From Scalindua sp964437425 (GTDB taxonomy: Bacteria > Planctomycetota > Brocadiia > Brocadiales > Scalinduaceae), in assembly GCA_964437425.1 (NCBI GenBank), contig CAYTGO010000018.1, positions 1 to 54,406 on the forward strand: 54,406 nt of DNA, written 5' to 3'. Below, one piece after another: positions 17,370-26,221 of the stretch; within the stretch, counting starts at the first letter, position 1; each line of letters opens with the position of its first letter. The notes beneath the pieces were generated by a model. That model did not search any database. It was given only the letters and a program-made list of their open reading frames with translations, and had not been told where the DNA came from. A program made the translations under genes and the position numbers.

Positions 17370-19076
17370 TTAGCTCAATGAGTCCATATGCTCTCTAATT
17401 ACAGTGAGTATATTTTCAGGCTTTGCAGAATATACTTCATCTTTTGAGCGTAACTTAATTTCAAGCTCACCTGATTCTTTGAAACTCTTGCCGACTGTTA
17501 TCCTTATTGGTATTCCGATGAGATCAGCATCCTTAAATTTGAAACCCGGCCTCTGATCCCTGTCGTCAATCAGTGTATCAATCCCGGCATCACTCAACTC
17601 GTCATATACCTTTGTTGCAGTGCCCATGATAGTTTCATCTTTAATGTTTATAGGTACGACCAGTACCTCGTATGGTGCCAGTGGCAGTGGCCATATTATT
17701 CCGTTAGAATCATGAGATTTTTCAATGGTTGCTGCCAGGATTCTGTTAACGCCAATACCATACGATCCCATTATAATAGAACGTTCCTTGCCATTCTTAT
17801 CAAGGAACTTTGCGCCCAGTGAGTCACTGTATCTTGCTCCCAGTTTAAAAACATGCCCAAGTTCAATTCCGTTTGAGACATCTACCTCATTGTTGCACCT
17901 GGGACATCTATCATTTTCTGTGATAAATCGAAGATCAGCAGATATATCAATTTTAAAATCTCTGTCAGGGTTTACGTTCATAATATGGGTGTCAGCCTTA
18001 TTTCCCCCCACAACACAATTTTTCATCACAGTGACCGCCTGATCTGCAATTATCTGAGTTTTCAAGCCAATCGGGCCTGCAAACCCAACTGGTGCATTTG
18101 TCAGCTCTACAACGGTGTTCTCATTCGCCAGGGCTATCTCACCGCCAGATAACACCTTTGACAGTTTAGCCTCATTTACGTCGTGGTCTCCACGTACAAG
18201 GACAGCTACCTGCTTATTGTCGTATGTATAAATCAGCGTTTTGACCATTGTGTCTGGTTCTATGCCCAGAAATTCACTCACATCTTTTATCGTTGTCATG
18301 TCTGGAGTAGATACATCTTTCAACTCGCCAGGTGCAACATCTCCATCGGATTCGATAGGGGAGGGCTCGGCCTTCTCACGGTTAGCACGATAGTCACAAC
18401 TCCTGCATTTGGCTATTACGTCCTCTCCGTTTTCATTAGGCACCATGAATTCATGTGAAACATCACCTCCCATTGCGCCGGTGTCGGCTTCTACGGCCAG
18501 GAAATCCAATTTGCACCTTTCGAAAATCCTGCAATATGTATCGTATATCTTCTGGTAGCTGTTATTAAGGCTTTCATCGTCTATGTCAAAGCTGTAAGCA
18601 TCTTTCATTAAGAACTCTTTACTTCGCAGGACACCAAATCGTGGCCTCGCCTCATCCCTGAATTTGGTCTGTATCTGATATAGAATTAGAGGCAGTTGCT
18701 TATATGAACTAACCTCATACTTTACTAAGTCTGTAATTACCTCTTCGTGAGTAGGGCTTAAGGCGATGTCTCTCTTATGTCGGTCCTTCATGCTCAGTAG
18801 ATCATCTCCGAAAGCATCTATCCTTCCGCTAAGCTCTAAGAGCGTTAAGGGCTGCAAAGCCGGCAAAGAGAGCTCAATAGCACCGGACCTGTCCATCTCT
18901 TCCCGAATAATTGTGATTACTTTGTTTAATATCTTAGTACCAATTGGTAAGTATGAGTAGATGCCCGCTGACAATTTCCTGATCATGCCGGAACGAATCA
19001 TGAGCTTGTGACTTTCGACTTCAGCATCACTGGGAGTTTCCTTTAGCGTTGGTATAAATGTCTGTGACCACTTCAT
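17370..19076 (-). CDS. proS: Prolyl-tRNA synthetase (bacterial type with editing domain)
   Basis: Charges tRNA-Pro. About 568 residues, the full bacterial ProS length with the INS editing domain inserted between class II motifs 2 and 3. The N-terminus KWSQTFIPTLKETPSDAEV, motif 1 around IREEMDRSGAIELSLPALQP, motif 2 around LYQIQTKFRDEARPRFGVLR, and the C-terminal anticodon-binding domain with IDDRDQRPGFKFKDADLIG are all visible. The frame is open from a TTG at 19094, but the ATG at 19076, preceded by GAGGA, matches the family start. A promoter lies at 19113-19141. Confidence 0.95.
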   Translation of the reverse strand: MKWSQTFIPTLKETPSDAEVESHKLMIRSGMIRKLSAGIYSYLPIGTKILNKVITIIREEMDRSGAIELSLPALQPLTLLELSGRIDAFGDDLLSMKDRHKRDIALSPTHEEVITDLVKYEVSSYKQLPLILYQIQTKFRDEARPRFGVLRSKEFLMKDAYSFDIDDESLNNSYQKIYDTYCRIFERCKLDFLAVEADTGAMGGDVSHEFMVPNENGEDVIAKCRSCDYRANREKAEPSPIESDGDVAPGELKDVSTPDMTTIKDVSEFLGIEPDTMVKTLIYTYDNKQVAVLVRGDHDVNEAKLSKVLSGGEIALANENTVVELTNAPVGFAGPIGLKTQIIADQAVTVMKNCVVGGNKADTHIMNVNPDRDFKIDISADLRFITENDRCPRCNNEVDVSNGIELGHVFKLGARYSDSLGAKFLDKNGKERSIIMGSYGIGVNRILAATIEKSHDSNGIIWPLPLAPYEVLVVPINIKDETIMGTATKVYDELSDAGIDTLIDDRDQRPGFKFKDADLIGIPIRITVGKSFKESGELEIKLRSKDEVYSAKPENILTVIREHMDSLS

Positions 19077-19112
19077 AATAAAACTATTCCTCAATTGTGA
19101 CGTAACTACTTG

Positions 19113-19141
19113 TTTATAATATGCTTATTGATATTTATCAA
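19113..19141 (-). promoter_or_regulatory. Sigma-70-type promoter of the proS operon
   Basis: Leftward TTGATA (19141-19136), a 17-bp spacer and TATAAA (19118-19113), about 37 bp before the proS ATG. Confidence 0.55.
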
Positions 19142-19279
19142 CTTCACAACAAGCCTGTAAAAGCATTGCCGAACAGCACGTTTTCTTGTATGAAATCTGC
19201 GAGAGTTAGAGATTATATTGTCAGAAAGATTTATTTGCAAGAGATTTAATAGACTCGGCGAATATGCTCAATATAACGG

Positions 19280-19307
19280 TTGAATTTGGCCATTCTTTTG
19301 ATATAAT
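19280..19307 (+). promoter_or_regulatory. Sigma-70-type promoter of the first cytochrome gene
   Basis: TTGAAT (19280-19285), a 16-bp spacer and a perfect TATAAT (19302-19307). It would give a leader of about 130 nt before the ATG at 19448. Confidence 0.5.
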
Positions 19308-19447
19308 CGATCTCTTCGTTTATGCGCCTGCATGTAAGATTGTAATTCTAAACGCCTTACGTTGTTTTTTTTAGATATGACATGTCGGCACGTTATCTGC
19401 AATAACAGTACTTTTCATTAATATAATATTCAGAGAGGATTTCAACA

Positions 19448-19972
19448 ATGTATAAGGTTTTAATTGCTATATGTATTTTCTCAGTTGTCACTGTTTTTCA
19501 ATACAAAAATTTAGCTGAAGGCTCAGATAATCAGGCACCATCTGCACACACTGATACTCCGGATGAGATGATGGGAGAAGTGCCGCAGGAGGAAAAGAGT
19601 GAGTTAGCGCTAATGATGCAGGATATTGACGAAAGCTACAAAGCGGTTGAGGAAATGTCAGGCTATTACAAGTACAAAAAGAAGCAGTGGAAGATAATTC
19701 TTAAGGCAGGGGAAAACATTGCAAAAGTAACAAAGGAAGTAAGGCTCAAATTTGCAAGGCCTGATGACTTAAGATACGAAAAGCAGAACGAATTGATGCA
19801 GATAGAGGCGGAAAAAATGGTTGAAATTGCAAAAAATAAGGGCAAAGATGGGGCACTTGAAGAACAACAGTGGCAAGTGAGGCGTTTGAGGCAAACTTGT
19901 GCTATTTGCCATAAACATTTGAAAATTCATATTTATCCTAATCTCTATAAGGATAAAAAACATAGCGGTTAG
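19448..19972 (+). CDS. Exported class II-like monohaem cytochrome c
   Basis: 174 residues. A signal or anchor segment (about 3-18) is followed by a flexible acidic region and a helical body (ELALMMQDIDESYKAVEEM..., KQWKIILKAGENIAKV...). The single haem site TCAICHKHLK sits near the C-terminus (CAICH about 153-157). A C-terminal CxxCH after four predicted helices is the cytochrome c'/c556 pattern. The methionines in LALMMQDI on helix 1 could supply a distal ligand. It should be periplasmic or in another extracytoplasmic compartment, acting in electron transfer or small-molecule sensing. The RBS GAGAGGA precedes the ATG. Confidence 0.75.
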   Translation: MYKVLIAICIFSVVTVFQYKNLAEGSDNQAPSAHTDTPDEMMGEVPQEEKSELALMMQDIDESYKAVEEMSGYYKYKKKQWKIILKAGENIAKVTKEVRLKFARPDDLRYEKQNELMQIEAEKMVEIAKNKGKDGALEEQQWQVRRLRQTCAICHKHLKIHIYPNLYKDKKHSG

Positions 19973-20286
19973 CAACATGTGCTTTAAAAGCACGTAAAAC
20001 ATGCTTAGTTGCCTTTAAAAGTTACTATGAGTTTTTACTTGACTCTGTTCCTGCACGATGATATATTTACCCAGAATTGCTTAATATACATGCACGCGTT
20101 GAGAGTTGTATCTGGTTGTATTAAGCAAAATGATTAAATTGAAGGGGGGTGAAGTTTTATATTTTCTGAAATAATAATGTAGAACTTTGCGGAGTTTGTT
20201 GTCTTACTGAATACAGACTAAGGCTTTACTCTTTGGCTAACCAGTGAAAGGGGCTTATTTTTTTAATTAAAGGAGGCATAAGTACA
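19973..20286. other. Leader region of the second cytochrome gene
   Basis: About 310 bp with a promoter near 20039-20067 and a strong RBS (AAAGGAGG, 20269-20276). The long untranslated leader contains a GAAGGGGGGT stretch around 20140-20150. No gene was seen. Confidence 0.5.
20039..20067 (+). promoter_or_regulatory. Sigma-70-type promoter of the second cytochrome gene
   Basis: TTGACT (20039-20044), a 17-bp spacer and TATATT (20062-20067). This implies a leader of about 210 nt before the ATG at 20287. Confidence 0.5.
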
Positions 20287-20700
20287 ATGAAGGTGAAAAA
20301 TTTCTTTGTAGCAGGCTTTGTTGTAGTAGCAATGTTTATGGCAAGTACAGCAGTTTTTGCGGGAGATAAGGAAATCTGCAGTAAGCAGATTGACAAGTAT
20401 CTAATGATGAAGATGAACGATGGGTTACTTCCTGGTGACGAATTTAATCCTTATGATTTTAAGGGTGTTGCTGCAGCTGCAGGAGAAATGCTCGCTAACG
20501 AAGGCGGTAGAACTCACAGCGACAATAACCATGCTGCTATCACTAAACTGGTATCCGGACATCTTGCAGATATTGAAGAAGCAGCCGGTAAAGCAGCAGA
20601 AGGTTCAGTTGAATCTGTAGGACACTCTTTGAGGTTCCTATATCTTTCATGTAAAGCATGTCACAAGGTATATCAAACTGAAAAAAGATTAAGACCTTAA
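20287..20700 (+). CDS. Exported class II (c'-like) monohaem cytochrome c with an N-terminal cysteine
   Basis: 137 residues. The signal peptide ends at ...STAVFA (about residue 25). The mature protein is helical and has one haem motif, LSCKACHKVYQ (CKACH about 122-126), near its C-terminus, the usual place in cytochromes c'. A lone extra cysteine, C31 (DKEICSKQID), lies at the start of helix 1, where the distal ligand side is expected. In anammox bacteria the NaxLS cytochromes of this class use an unusual His/Cys haem; whether this is a relative is inference. The strong RBS AAAGGAGG suggests high expression. It is likely co-expressed with the next cytochrome gene. Confidence 0.8.
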   Translation: MKVKNFFVAGFVVVAMFMASTAVFAGDKEICSKQIDKYLMMKMNDGLLPGDEFNPYDFKGVAAAAGEMLANEGGRTHSDNNHAAITKLVSGHLADIEEAAGKAAEGSVESVGHSLRFLYLSCKACHKVYQTEKRLRP

Positions 20701-20787
20701 AATTAGATTGTAATATTAAGGATTTTTATATTGTCACTCAAGCTTAGATAAATTTGAAATCATTATGATTTTAGGAGGTATTGATAA

Positions 20788-21186
20788 ATGAAGAAGTTGA
20801 ATTTTTTATGCATAATAGGCATACTTGCAGTATCATGTTTCGCTTTAAGCTTCTCAAGTCAGGCTGATGAGCTGGACGACCTGATTGGAAATCCTGAAAA
20901 GAGCTACTACTTCGTATATGCGACTGGTGCTATTCAGGGATCATTCGGTACAATGGAAACATGTGTATACTGCCACGGTAACGGCGGTAAGGGAACATCA
21001 GAAGGAAGGAAAAGAGGAGTGCCAGATTTCACAGATGCAGGATGGCAGTCATCAAAACAAGATGCAGATATGGTTAAGTTTTTGGAATCCAATGACAAGG
21101 GATGTACAAAGTGCAGAGGAAGAATCTCAGCCGATGCGATTCAGAAGCTTATTAACATAGTTAGAGCTTTTGGTGGATCAAAATAA
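20788..21186 (+). CDS. Exported class I monohaem cytochrome c with an altered ligand region
   Basis: 132 residues. The signal peptide ends near SSQA (about 26). The haem motif ETCVYCHGNGGKGTSEG (CVYCH 59-63) is early in the mature protein, as in class I cytochromes c. The C-terminal helix ISADAIQKLINIVRAFGG is also typical. Where such proteins normally have the Met ligand ('MP.F.G.LS'), this one reads DKGCTKCRGRIS, with cysteines at 106 and 109. The distal haem ligand may therefore be Cys, or a disulfide forms there. The RBS AGGAGG lies 10 bp before the ATG. A clear terminator follows, so the cytochrome transcript ends here. Confidence 0.8.
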   Translation: MKKLNFLCIIGILAVSCFALSFSSQADELDDLIGNPEKSYYFVYATGAIQGSFGTMETCVYCHGNGGKGTSEGRKRGVPDFTDAGWQSSKQDADMVKFLESNDKGCTKCRGRISADAIQKLINIVRAFGGSK

Positions 21187-21210
21187 GGTAAAGCTTAACT
21201 ATTAAAATAT

Positions 21211-21256
21211 AAGGCTCTTTAAGGTATCCGAATGGATACTTTAAAGGGCCTTTTTT
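21211..21256 (+). terminator. Rho-independent terminator after the cytochrome genes
   Basis: Long stem with arms AAGGCTCTTTAAGGTATCC and GGATACTTTAAAGGGCCTT, a GAAT loop and a T6 run. It closes the rightward cytochrome unit, about 25 bp after the stop. Confidence 0.85.
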
Positions 21257-21296
21257 AATGCATTAGAATTAAGATGGAGACCCAACGACAACAAGC

Positions 21297-22391
21297 CTAA
21301 TTCATGTGGTTGTAAAGCGTATCTCTCTCAACAGGTTCACGTCCAGTCTCTTCTATTAATGATTTGAGATCGTTCACCGTTAATGCTTCCGGAGTCTCTG
21401 CACCGGCTGAATGAGTAATTCTCTCTTCAGCCACTGTGCCATCAATATCATCAACTCCAAAGCTTAGTGATATCTGAGAAATCTTAATACCAAGCATTAT
21501 CCAGAATGCTTTAATATGATCAAAATTGTCCAACATTAATCTCCCTATGGCCAGCATCTTCAAGTCCAGTATACCGGCAGCGCTGGAGATATTTTCCAAA
21601 TCAGTATTCTTTGGATGGAAGGTTAGTGGTATAAATGACATGAATCCACCTGTCTCATCCTGAAGTTCGCGCAATTTCAATAAATGGTTGATCCGGTCTT
21701 CGCTTGTTTCTATATGGCCATATAACATAGTAGCGTTACTCTTTAATCCCAGATTATGTGCTGTTCGCATTGTGTTTAACCATCCTTCACCGCTTAGTTT
21801 TTCAGGACAAAGCTCCTCTCTGACAGCGGTAGAAAACACCTCAGCGCCACCTCCCGGAAGAGACCCCAACCCGGCATCTTTAAGTCTACTTAATATTTCA
21901 TGGGTAGTCATTCCTGAGACTTCAGCGAAATGTGAAATCTCGACCGCTGTAAAGGCCTGCAGATGCACTTCCGGAAACCGTTTATGAATTGAGCTAATCA
22001 TATCAACATAAAAATCAATTCCAAGATCAGGATGAAGGCCTCCAACAATATGTAATTCAGTTGCCTTTTCTTGAATGATTTGCGAGGCTTTGTCTAAAAT
22101 CTCTTTAAGACTCATCTGGTAAGCACCGTCTTCACCTTCTTCACGACTGAATGCACAAAACTTACATTTGTTTTTACATATATTTGAATAGTTTATGTGC
22201 CTGTTTATAATATAATAAACTCTGTTTTTATTGATTCTCTCCCTGACTATATTTGCAAGCCTGCCAATAGTAAGGATATCAGGAGATTCAAACAGTCTAA
22301 TACCGTCTTCAAAACTAAGACGTCGACCCTCCATCACCTTCTCTTCAATATCGCTTAAGTCGGCATTAGTTTTAACCTTTAATAATTGCAT
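21297..22391 (-). CDS. mqnE: Aminodeoxyfutalosine synthase (radical SAM)
   Basis: Radical SAM enzyme of the futalosine route to menaquinone; it joins the enolpyruvyl-benzoate unit to SAM-derived adenosine. The [4Fe-4S] motif is ICKNKCKFCAFSREEG (CxxxCxxC). ELHIVGGLHPDLGIDFYV and GFMSFIPLTFHPKNTDL are marks of MqnE rather than MqnC. The frame is open upstream to a GTG at 22505, but the extra 38 residues are not family-like. I choose the ATG at 22391, where MQLLKVKTNADLSDIEEKV begins; the protein is then 364 residues, the usual size. The mqnX-like deaminase lies further along at 27.5 kb. Confidence 0.9.
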   Translation of the reverse strand: MQLLKVKTNADLSDIEEKVMEGRRLSFEDGIRLFESPDILTIGRLANIVRERINKNRVYYIINRHINYSNICKNKCKFCAFSREEGEDGAYQMSLKEILDKASQIIQEKATELHIVGGLHPDLGIDFYVDMISSIHKRFPEVHLQAFTAVEISHFAEVSGMTTHEILSRLKDAGLGSLPGGGAEVFSTAVREELCPEKLSGEGWLNTMRTAHNLGLKSNATMLYGHIETSEDRINHLLKLRELQDETGGFMSFIPLTFHPKNTDLENISSAAGILDLKMLAIGRLMLDNFDHIKAFWIMLGIKISQISLSFGVDDIDGTVAEERITHSAGAETPEALTVNDLKSLIEETGREPVERDTLYNHMN

Positions 22392-22634
22392 GACATTTCT
22401 CTTTTTCTTGTGTGATAGTTCTTCCTGAGAACAGTAGGGCCCCGTACTAACCATTCCTTTATCTGAAGTGAGAAAATGGAATATAATAAACCGTAAACCC
22501 TTCACTATTTTTTGATAACATAAGTTTTTCGAAAGTATCAGAATAGTTCTTTAATTTCAAGAATATAACTTTTCAAAGTAAAAAAAAGGAATATAATACA
22601 CAGTTTGATCATAAAAATAATCTGGAGAGAGAAT

Positions 22635-23021
22635 ATGCAGAAAAATATCATTTCTACTGATAAAGCACCTCAAGCAATAGGGCCGTATTCACAGGCTGTT
22701 CAATTCAACAATCTTCTTTTCATTTCCGGTCAGATTCCATTAGAACCAAAATCCGGTGAAATTGTGAAAGGAAACATTAAGGAGCTGACAAAGCAGATAC
22801 TTGACAATTTGAATGCAATTTTAACAGCAAGTGGGTCATCTCTAGACAATGTTCTACGTACAACCATATTTCTTACCAACCTGGATGATTATGCTGAGGT
22901 CAATGAAATATATGCAGAATTTTTTGAAAAATCGATGCCGGCGAGATCTACCGTACAGGTTTCACGATTACCGATGGATGTCCCAATCGAAATAGATGCA
23001 ATTGCCTGCATAAATACATAA
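22635..23021 (+). CDS. ridA: RidA family reactive-enamine/imine deaminase
   Basis: 128 residues from the ATG at 22635, which has a good RBS (GGAGAGAG, 22624-22631); an upstream in-frame ATG at 22605 lacks one. RidA hydrolyses reactive enamines and imines released by PLP enzymes such as threonine dehydratase. Typical blocks are DKAPQAIGPYSQAVQFNNLLFISGQIPL, then NAILTASGSSLDNVLRTTIFLTNLDDYAEVNEIYAEFF, and MPARSTVQVSRLPMDVPIEIDAIA with the substrate-binding arginine. A TATAAT box at 22592-22597 lies upstream but without a clear -35. Confidence 0.92.
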   Translation: MQKNIISTDKAPQAIGPYSQAVQFNNLLFISGQIPLEPKSGEIVKGNIKELTKQILDNLNAILTASGSSLDNVLRTTIFLTNLDDYAEVNEIYAEFFEKSMPARSTVQVSRLPMDVPIEIDAIACINT

Positions 23022-23031
23022 GAAAATTTAC

Positions 23032-23059
23032 TTGACGCAAGGAAGTGATGCCTTATAAT
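23032..23059 (+). promoter_or_regulatory. Sigma-70-type promoter of the dynamin-like gene
   Basis: TTGACG (23032-23037), a 16-bp spacer and a perfect TATAAT (23054-23059), starting just after the ridA stop and about 75 bp before the dynamin-like ATG. Confidence 0.6.
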
Positions 23060-23135
23060 TTACGATCATAAGTGTCTAATATTAAAGGGATTCTTTGTCT
23101 TTTTAAATCAAAAGAATAAGAAAGCTGTATAAATT

Positions 23136-24872
23136 ATGTTAGAAGTCGCAAAATCACCAGAAAGCCAGGATAATTTCCAACACGTTGTCAACCTCCTCGA
23201 TGATGCAAAAAAATTCTTTTATAGGATAGGGGATGTTGAAATAGAGAAGAAGGTGTCGGAAATGGCTGATCAAATTAATGAGCCATTATACCTGGTTGTC
23301 GCCGGTGAGTATAATTCGGGGAAATCCAGTTTTGTGAATGCACTATGCGGGAAAAGGATTCTCAGAGACGGCCCAACCCCTTCAACAAATAAGATTACAC
23401 TACTCTCCTTCGGTGATGAGGTCTCCTCAGAAGAGGTCGACGATCATCAGTGCAGGATGACATATCCTTTAGAAGCGTTAAAAGATCTTACCATTGTCGA
23501 TACACCCGGAACAAATTCAATAATAGCGGAGCATCAGCTAATCACTGAAGGGTTTATTCATAGATCAGAAGTGGTACTCTTTGTCACATCTGCAGATCAT
23601 CCTTTTACTGAAAGTGAAAGAGTTTTCCTTCAATTGCTTAAGGGCAAGTGGGACAGAAAACTCCTGTTTGTACTAAATAAGATTGATCTGAAAACAGAAG
23701 AAGAACAAAATGAGATAGTAATGTTCATAGAGAAGAACTTTTACCGGTTATTCGGTTTCGAACCAAAAGTAATCAGCATGTCATCCAAAGATGCTTTTAA
23801 CGCAAGGGCATCAGACGATGCAGAACTGCTGCAAAAAAGCAATATTGAAACAATAGAACAGTTCATATTTGAAAAGATGGACTACGAAACAAAAATGGAT
23901 CTCAAGATACTGAGTCCATTAAAATATTTAGTGAATGTTTTTGACGGCTTGCATGAGATGTTAAGCGAAAAAGTCTCACATTGCAACAATGAGATCAAGA
24001 GCGTAGAGATGTTCGAGAAACGACTAAATAATAAAAAGCAGGATATGACGGACTATATTAATAAATACAAAATAGAGACACAATCTGTTTTTACAAGATT
24101 GAAGGAAAAAGTGGATAGCTTCTTAAACTATCATGTCAATATAAGATCCATCATCACTATGAAGTTCGCTCGCGATAAATTTGATACTAAGTTTAAGAGA
24201 GAAGTCTTTGGCGTTGCAAACCCCAGGACAGAATTGGAAAGAATAGTAAATGATGCTTTAGACTATGTTGACAGAAACAACGACGTTTTGTGGGAAATGG
24301 CTCATGATTATATTGAATCTGAAGTTGCTTTACAGCGTAAGGCAAATGACGAAGCTCTAATACGTAAAGATCGCAGCTTTACGAGCCGTGGGTCAGATAA
24401 ACATATTAACATAAGGGAGTACGCAAAGCAGTTCCAGGAATTGGATGGCGAACTGGAAGGGAGCAAGGTACACAGGATGGTACAAAGTGGTTTCATAAAC
24501 TTCGTTATCTTAGAGGGCCTGGCAATAGGTATCGTTATAGGCCTCAGTACCTTTTTTATCCCCAACACGTTAGGTGTAATTGTCGCTTCTATTCTGGCAG
24601 GAATTGGATTATCAATATTCCCTGTTAAACGAAGAAAATATAGAAATGAATTTATGCAGCGAGTTGATGCCATCAGTGAAAGATTTAACAATATGCTGGT
24701 GTTTGAATTTGAAAAAATAATCGACAGAGTTCTCGAAGACATTGGGAACAGAATATCGTCCTACCGTGATAACAGATGGTCTGAAAGGGAAGAGGTTAAT
24801 CGTCAGATTACCGATTTAAAGGTACTTTCAGAGCGTACCAAAGATTTAATTCGTAAAAGTTGCAGCCAATAG
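23136..24872 (+). CDS. Bacterial dynamin-like GTPase
   Basis: 578 residues. The G1 P-loop is GEYNSGKSSFVNAL (57-70), a threonine-rich switch follows (GPTPSTNKITLL), G3 is VDTPGTNS (D122) and G4 is LNKIDL. Long helical stretches (about 255-440) form the stalk. Two adjacent hydrophobic segments near 455-490 (FVILEGLAIGIVIGLSTFF, TLGVIVASILAGIGLSIF) form a membrane paddle or hairpin. A second coiled region follows. The layout is that of bacterial dynamin-like proteins, which bend, fuse or repair membranes; some act in phage or stress tolerance. In a planctomycete with internal membranes a remodelling role is tempting but unproven. Confidence 0.85.
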   Translation: MLEVAKSPESQDNFQHVVNLLDDAKKFFYRIGDVEIEKKVSEMADQINEPLYLVVAGEYNSGKSSFVNALCGKRILRDGPTPSTNKITLLSFGDEVSSEEVDDHQCRMTYPLEALKDLTIVDTPGTNSIIAEHQLITEGFIHRSEVVLFVTSADHPFTESERVFLQLLKGKWDRKLLFVLNKIDLKTEEEQNEIVMFIEKNFYRLFGFEPKVISMSSKDAFNARASDDAELLQKSNIETIEQFIFEKMDYETKMDLKILSPLKYLVNVFDGLHEMLSEKVSHCNNEIKSVEMFEKRLNNKKQDMTDYINKYKIETQSVFTRLKEKVDSFLNYHVNIRSIITMKFARDKFDTKFKREVFGVANPRTELERIVNDALDYVDRNNDVLWEMAHDYIESEVALQRKANDEALIRKDRSFTSRGSDKHINIREYAKQFQELDGELEGSKVHRMVQSGFINFVILEGLAIGIVIGLSTFFIPNTLGVIVASILAGIGLSIFPVKRRKYRNEFMQRVDAISERFNNMLVFEFEKIIDRVLEDIGNRISSYRDNRWSEREEVNRQITDLKVLSERTKDLIRKSCSQ

Positions 24873-24917
24873 GCTCCACCAGAATTATAACTCAAATCTA
24901 TACCCAAGAGGTGGCAT

Positions 24918-25703
24918 GTGAGACGTATCTCATTTCTCTTAATGTTTATTCCAATTATGTGCATAGCCGGTTTTACATGGGCGGGCAGCTGCAAACGTTG
25001 CTACGAGAATATAGCTGACGGTAAACAACTTTGTGTAGAATGCGAATTAAGCACATCCAACAGGCTCACCAATATGGAATCCAGAGAGAGCCAGATAGCC
25101 AATTCAGTAATATCTGCAAGGGAGAGCTACAAGAGAGCGCTGGAAGAGATAATACAATATTACATGGATATTGGAAACCACTTAAAACTGAAGAGCGCAA
25201 GAAAGGAATTGAAAGCACTCAATAAAGTTCCTCAGCGCAAATATTTATCAGATAAAGATGTGATAGGTGAGATAAGCCCCAGCAAAAATATAGAAGATGC
25301 GAACATTCTGTTTCAAGACGGTAAAGCGTACAAAAACCCTCTTAACATTGTAAAGAGGAAATCGAAATTAATATCGGCAGCCACAAGATTTAAAAAAATC
25401 CTTAAGGACTATCCGGAAAGCGATAAAGCAGATGATGCAGCGTATGAGCTTGCCGAAATTTATGAGGGTTATTACTTCAAAGATTATGAAGGTGCAGCAT
25501 TTTACTTTGTTAAGTGTTACAGCCTGAATGAACAAACAGATAGACCCGCACGCTACAAGGCAGCATTGGTCTACGATAACCATCTGGCAGATTACGTTGA
25601 AGCGGCACGGCACTATAAAATGGCTTTGGATACCTGTAAAGATACAGACTATCTTGCAATTGCCAAAACAAGACTTGAACAACTCAAAAAGGAAGGATAT
25701 TAG
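24918..25703 (+). CDS. Exported TPR-like protein with an N-terminal double-CxxC motif
   Basis: 261 residues from a GTG start (24918) with AAGAGGTGG upstream; the overlapping ATG at 24916 is out of frame. The signal peptide runs to about residue 22 (...GFTWAG). Immediately after it come CKRC and CVEC, 11 residues apart, a small zinc-ribbon-like knuckle that is uncommon in exported proteins. A helical region follows, then TPR-like repeats (FKKILKDYPESDKADDAAYELAEIYE, AALVYDNHLADYVEAARHYKMAL) as in YbgF/BamD-type periplasmic proteins. The exact role is unknown; protein binding in the envelope is the likely use. It is followed at once by ispF. Confidence 0.7.
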   Translation: MRRISFLLMFIPIMCIAGFTWAGSCKRCYENIADGKQLCVECELSTSNRLTNMESRESQIANSVISARESYKRALEEIIQYYMDIGNHLKLKSARKELKALNKVPQRKYLSDKDVIGEISPSKNIEDANILFQDGKAYKNPLNIVKRKSKLISAATRFKKILKDYPESDKADDAAYELAEIYEGYYFKDYEGAAFYFVKCYSLNEQTDRPARYKAALVYDNHLADYVEAARHYKMALDTCKDTDYLAIAKTRLEQLKKEGY

Positions 25704-25725
25704 GATTTAATCTTCTCTCTCTATT

Positions 25726-26199
25726 ATGTATGCAGGAATTGGTTATGATGTACATCGATTTGTAGAAAACAGAAAACTGATTTTAGGTGGTGTTAGTTTC
25801 GATCACCATCTTGGATTATCCGGACATTCTGATGCCGACGTTGTTTTACATGCTCTCGGTGATGCAATTCTGGGCGCAGCATCATTAGGTGACATTGGTG
25901 AACTCTTTCCGGATACAGACGACAAATGGAAGGGGATTTCAAGCCAGATACTCCTGGACAAGATAGTTGAGTTGGTAAATGAAAAAGGTCTACATGTAAA
26001 TAATGTTGATATTATTTATATCGCACAGGAACCAAAAATAAGTAAAAAGAAGAAAGAGATGGAGCAGCGTATTGCTGAGATTCTAAAGGTAGATGTGGAA
26101 AGAGTGAATGTGAAAGCAACTACAACAGAAGGACTCGGCTCTATCGGACGCTCAGAAGGTGCTGCAGCACAGGCGATAGCCACCTTAATTCAAAAATAA
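25726..26199 (+). CDS. ispF: 2-C-methyl-D-erythritol 2,4-cyclodiphosphate synthase
   Basis: Cyclises CDP-methylerythritol 2-phosphate in the MEP isoprenoid pathway. 157 residues, standard length. The N-terminus AGIGYDVHRF holds the metal-binding D8 and H10; SGHSDADVVLHALGDAILGAA holds H42; DIGELFPDTD and TTTEGLGSIGRSEG complete the family pattern. No purine-rich RBS is visible; the ATG follows a pyrimidine tract. Confidence 0.95.
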   Translation: MYAGIGYDVHRFVENRKLILGGVSFDHHLGLSGHSDADVVLHALGDAILGAASLGDIGELFPDTDDKWKGISSQILLDKIVELVNEKGLHVNNVDIIYIAQEPKISKKKKEMEQRIAEILKVDVERVNVKATTTEGLGSIGRSEGAAAQAIATLIQK

Positions 26200-26221
26200 T
26201 TAACTTTACAACCTCTAACTT

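Larger units (their letters stand above)
19095..19447. other. Intergenic region with divergent promoters
   Basis: Gap between divergent proS and the first cytochrome gene. It holds one good promoter in each direction (given separately) and no visible gene or RNA. Confidence 0.6.

Noticed and set aside
22392..22505. N-terminal extension of mqnE from the GTG at 22505
   Set aside because: The extra 38 residues do not resemble the family, and the ATG at 22391 gives the usual N-terminus.
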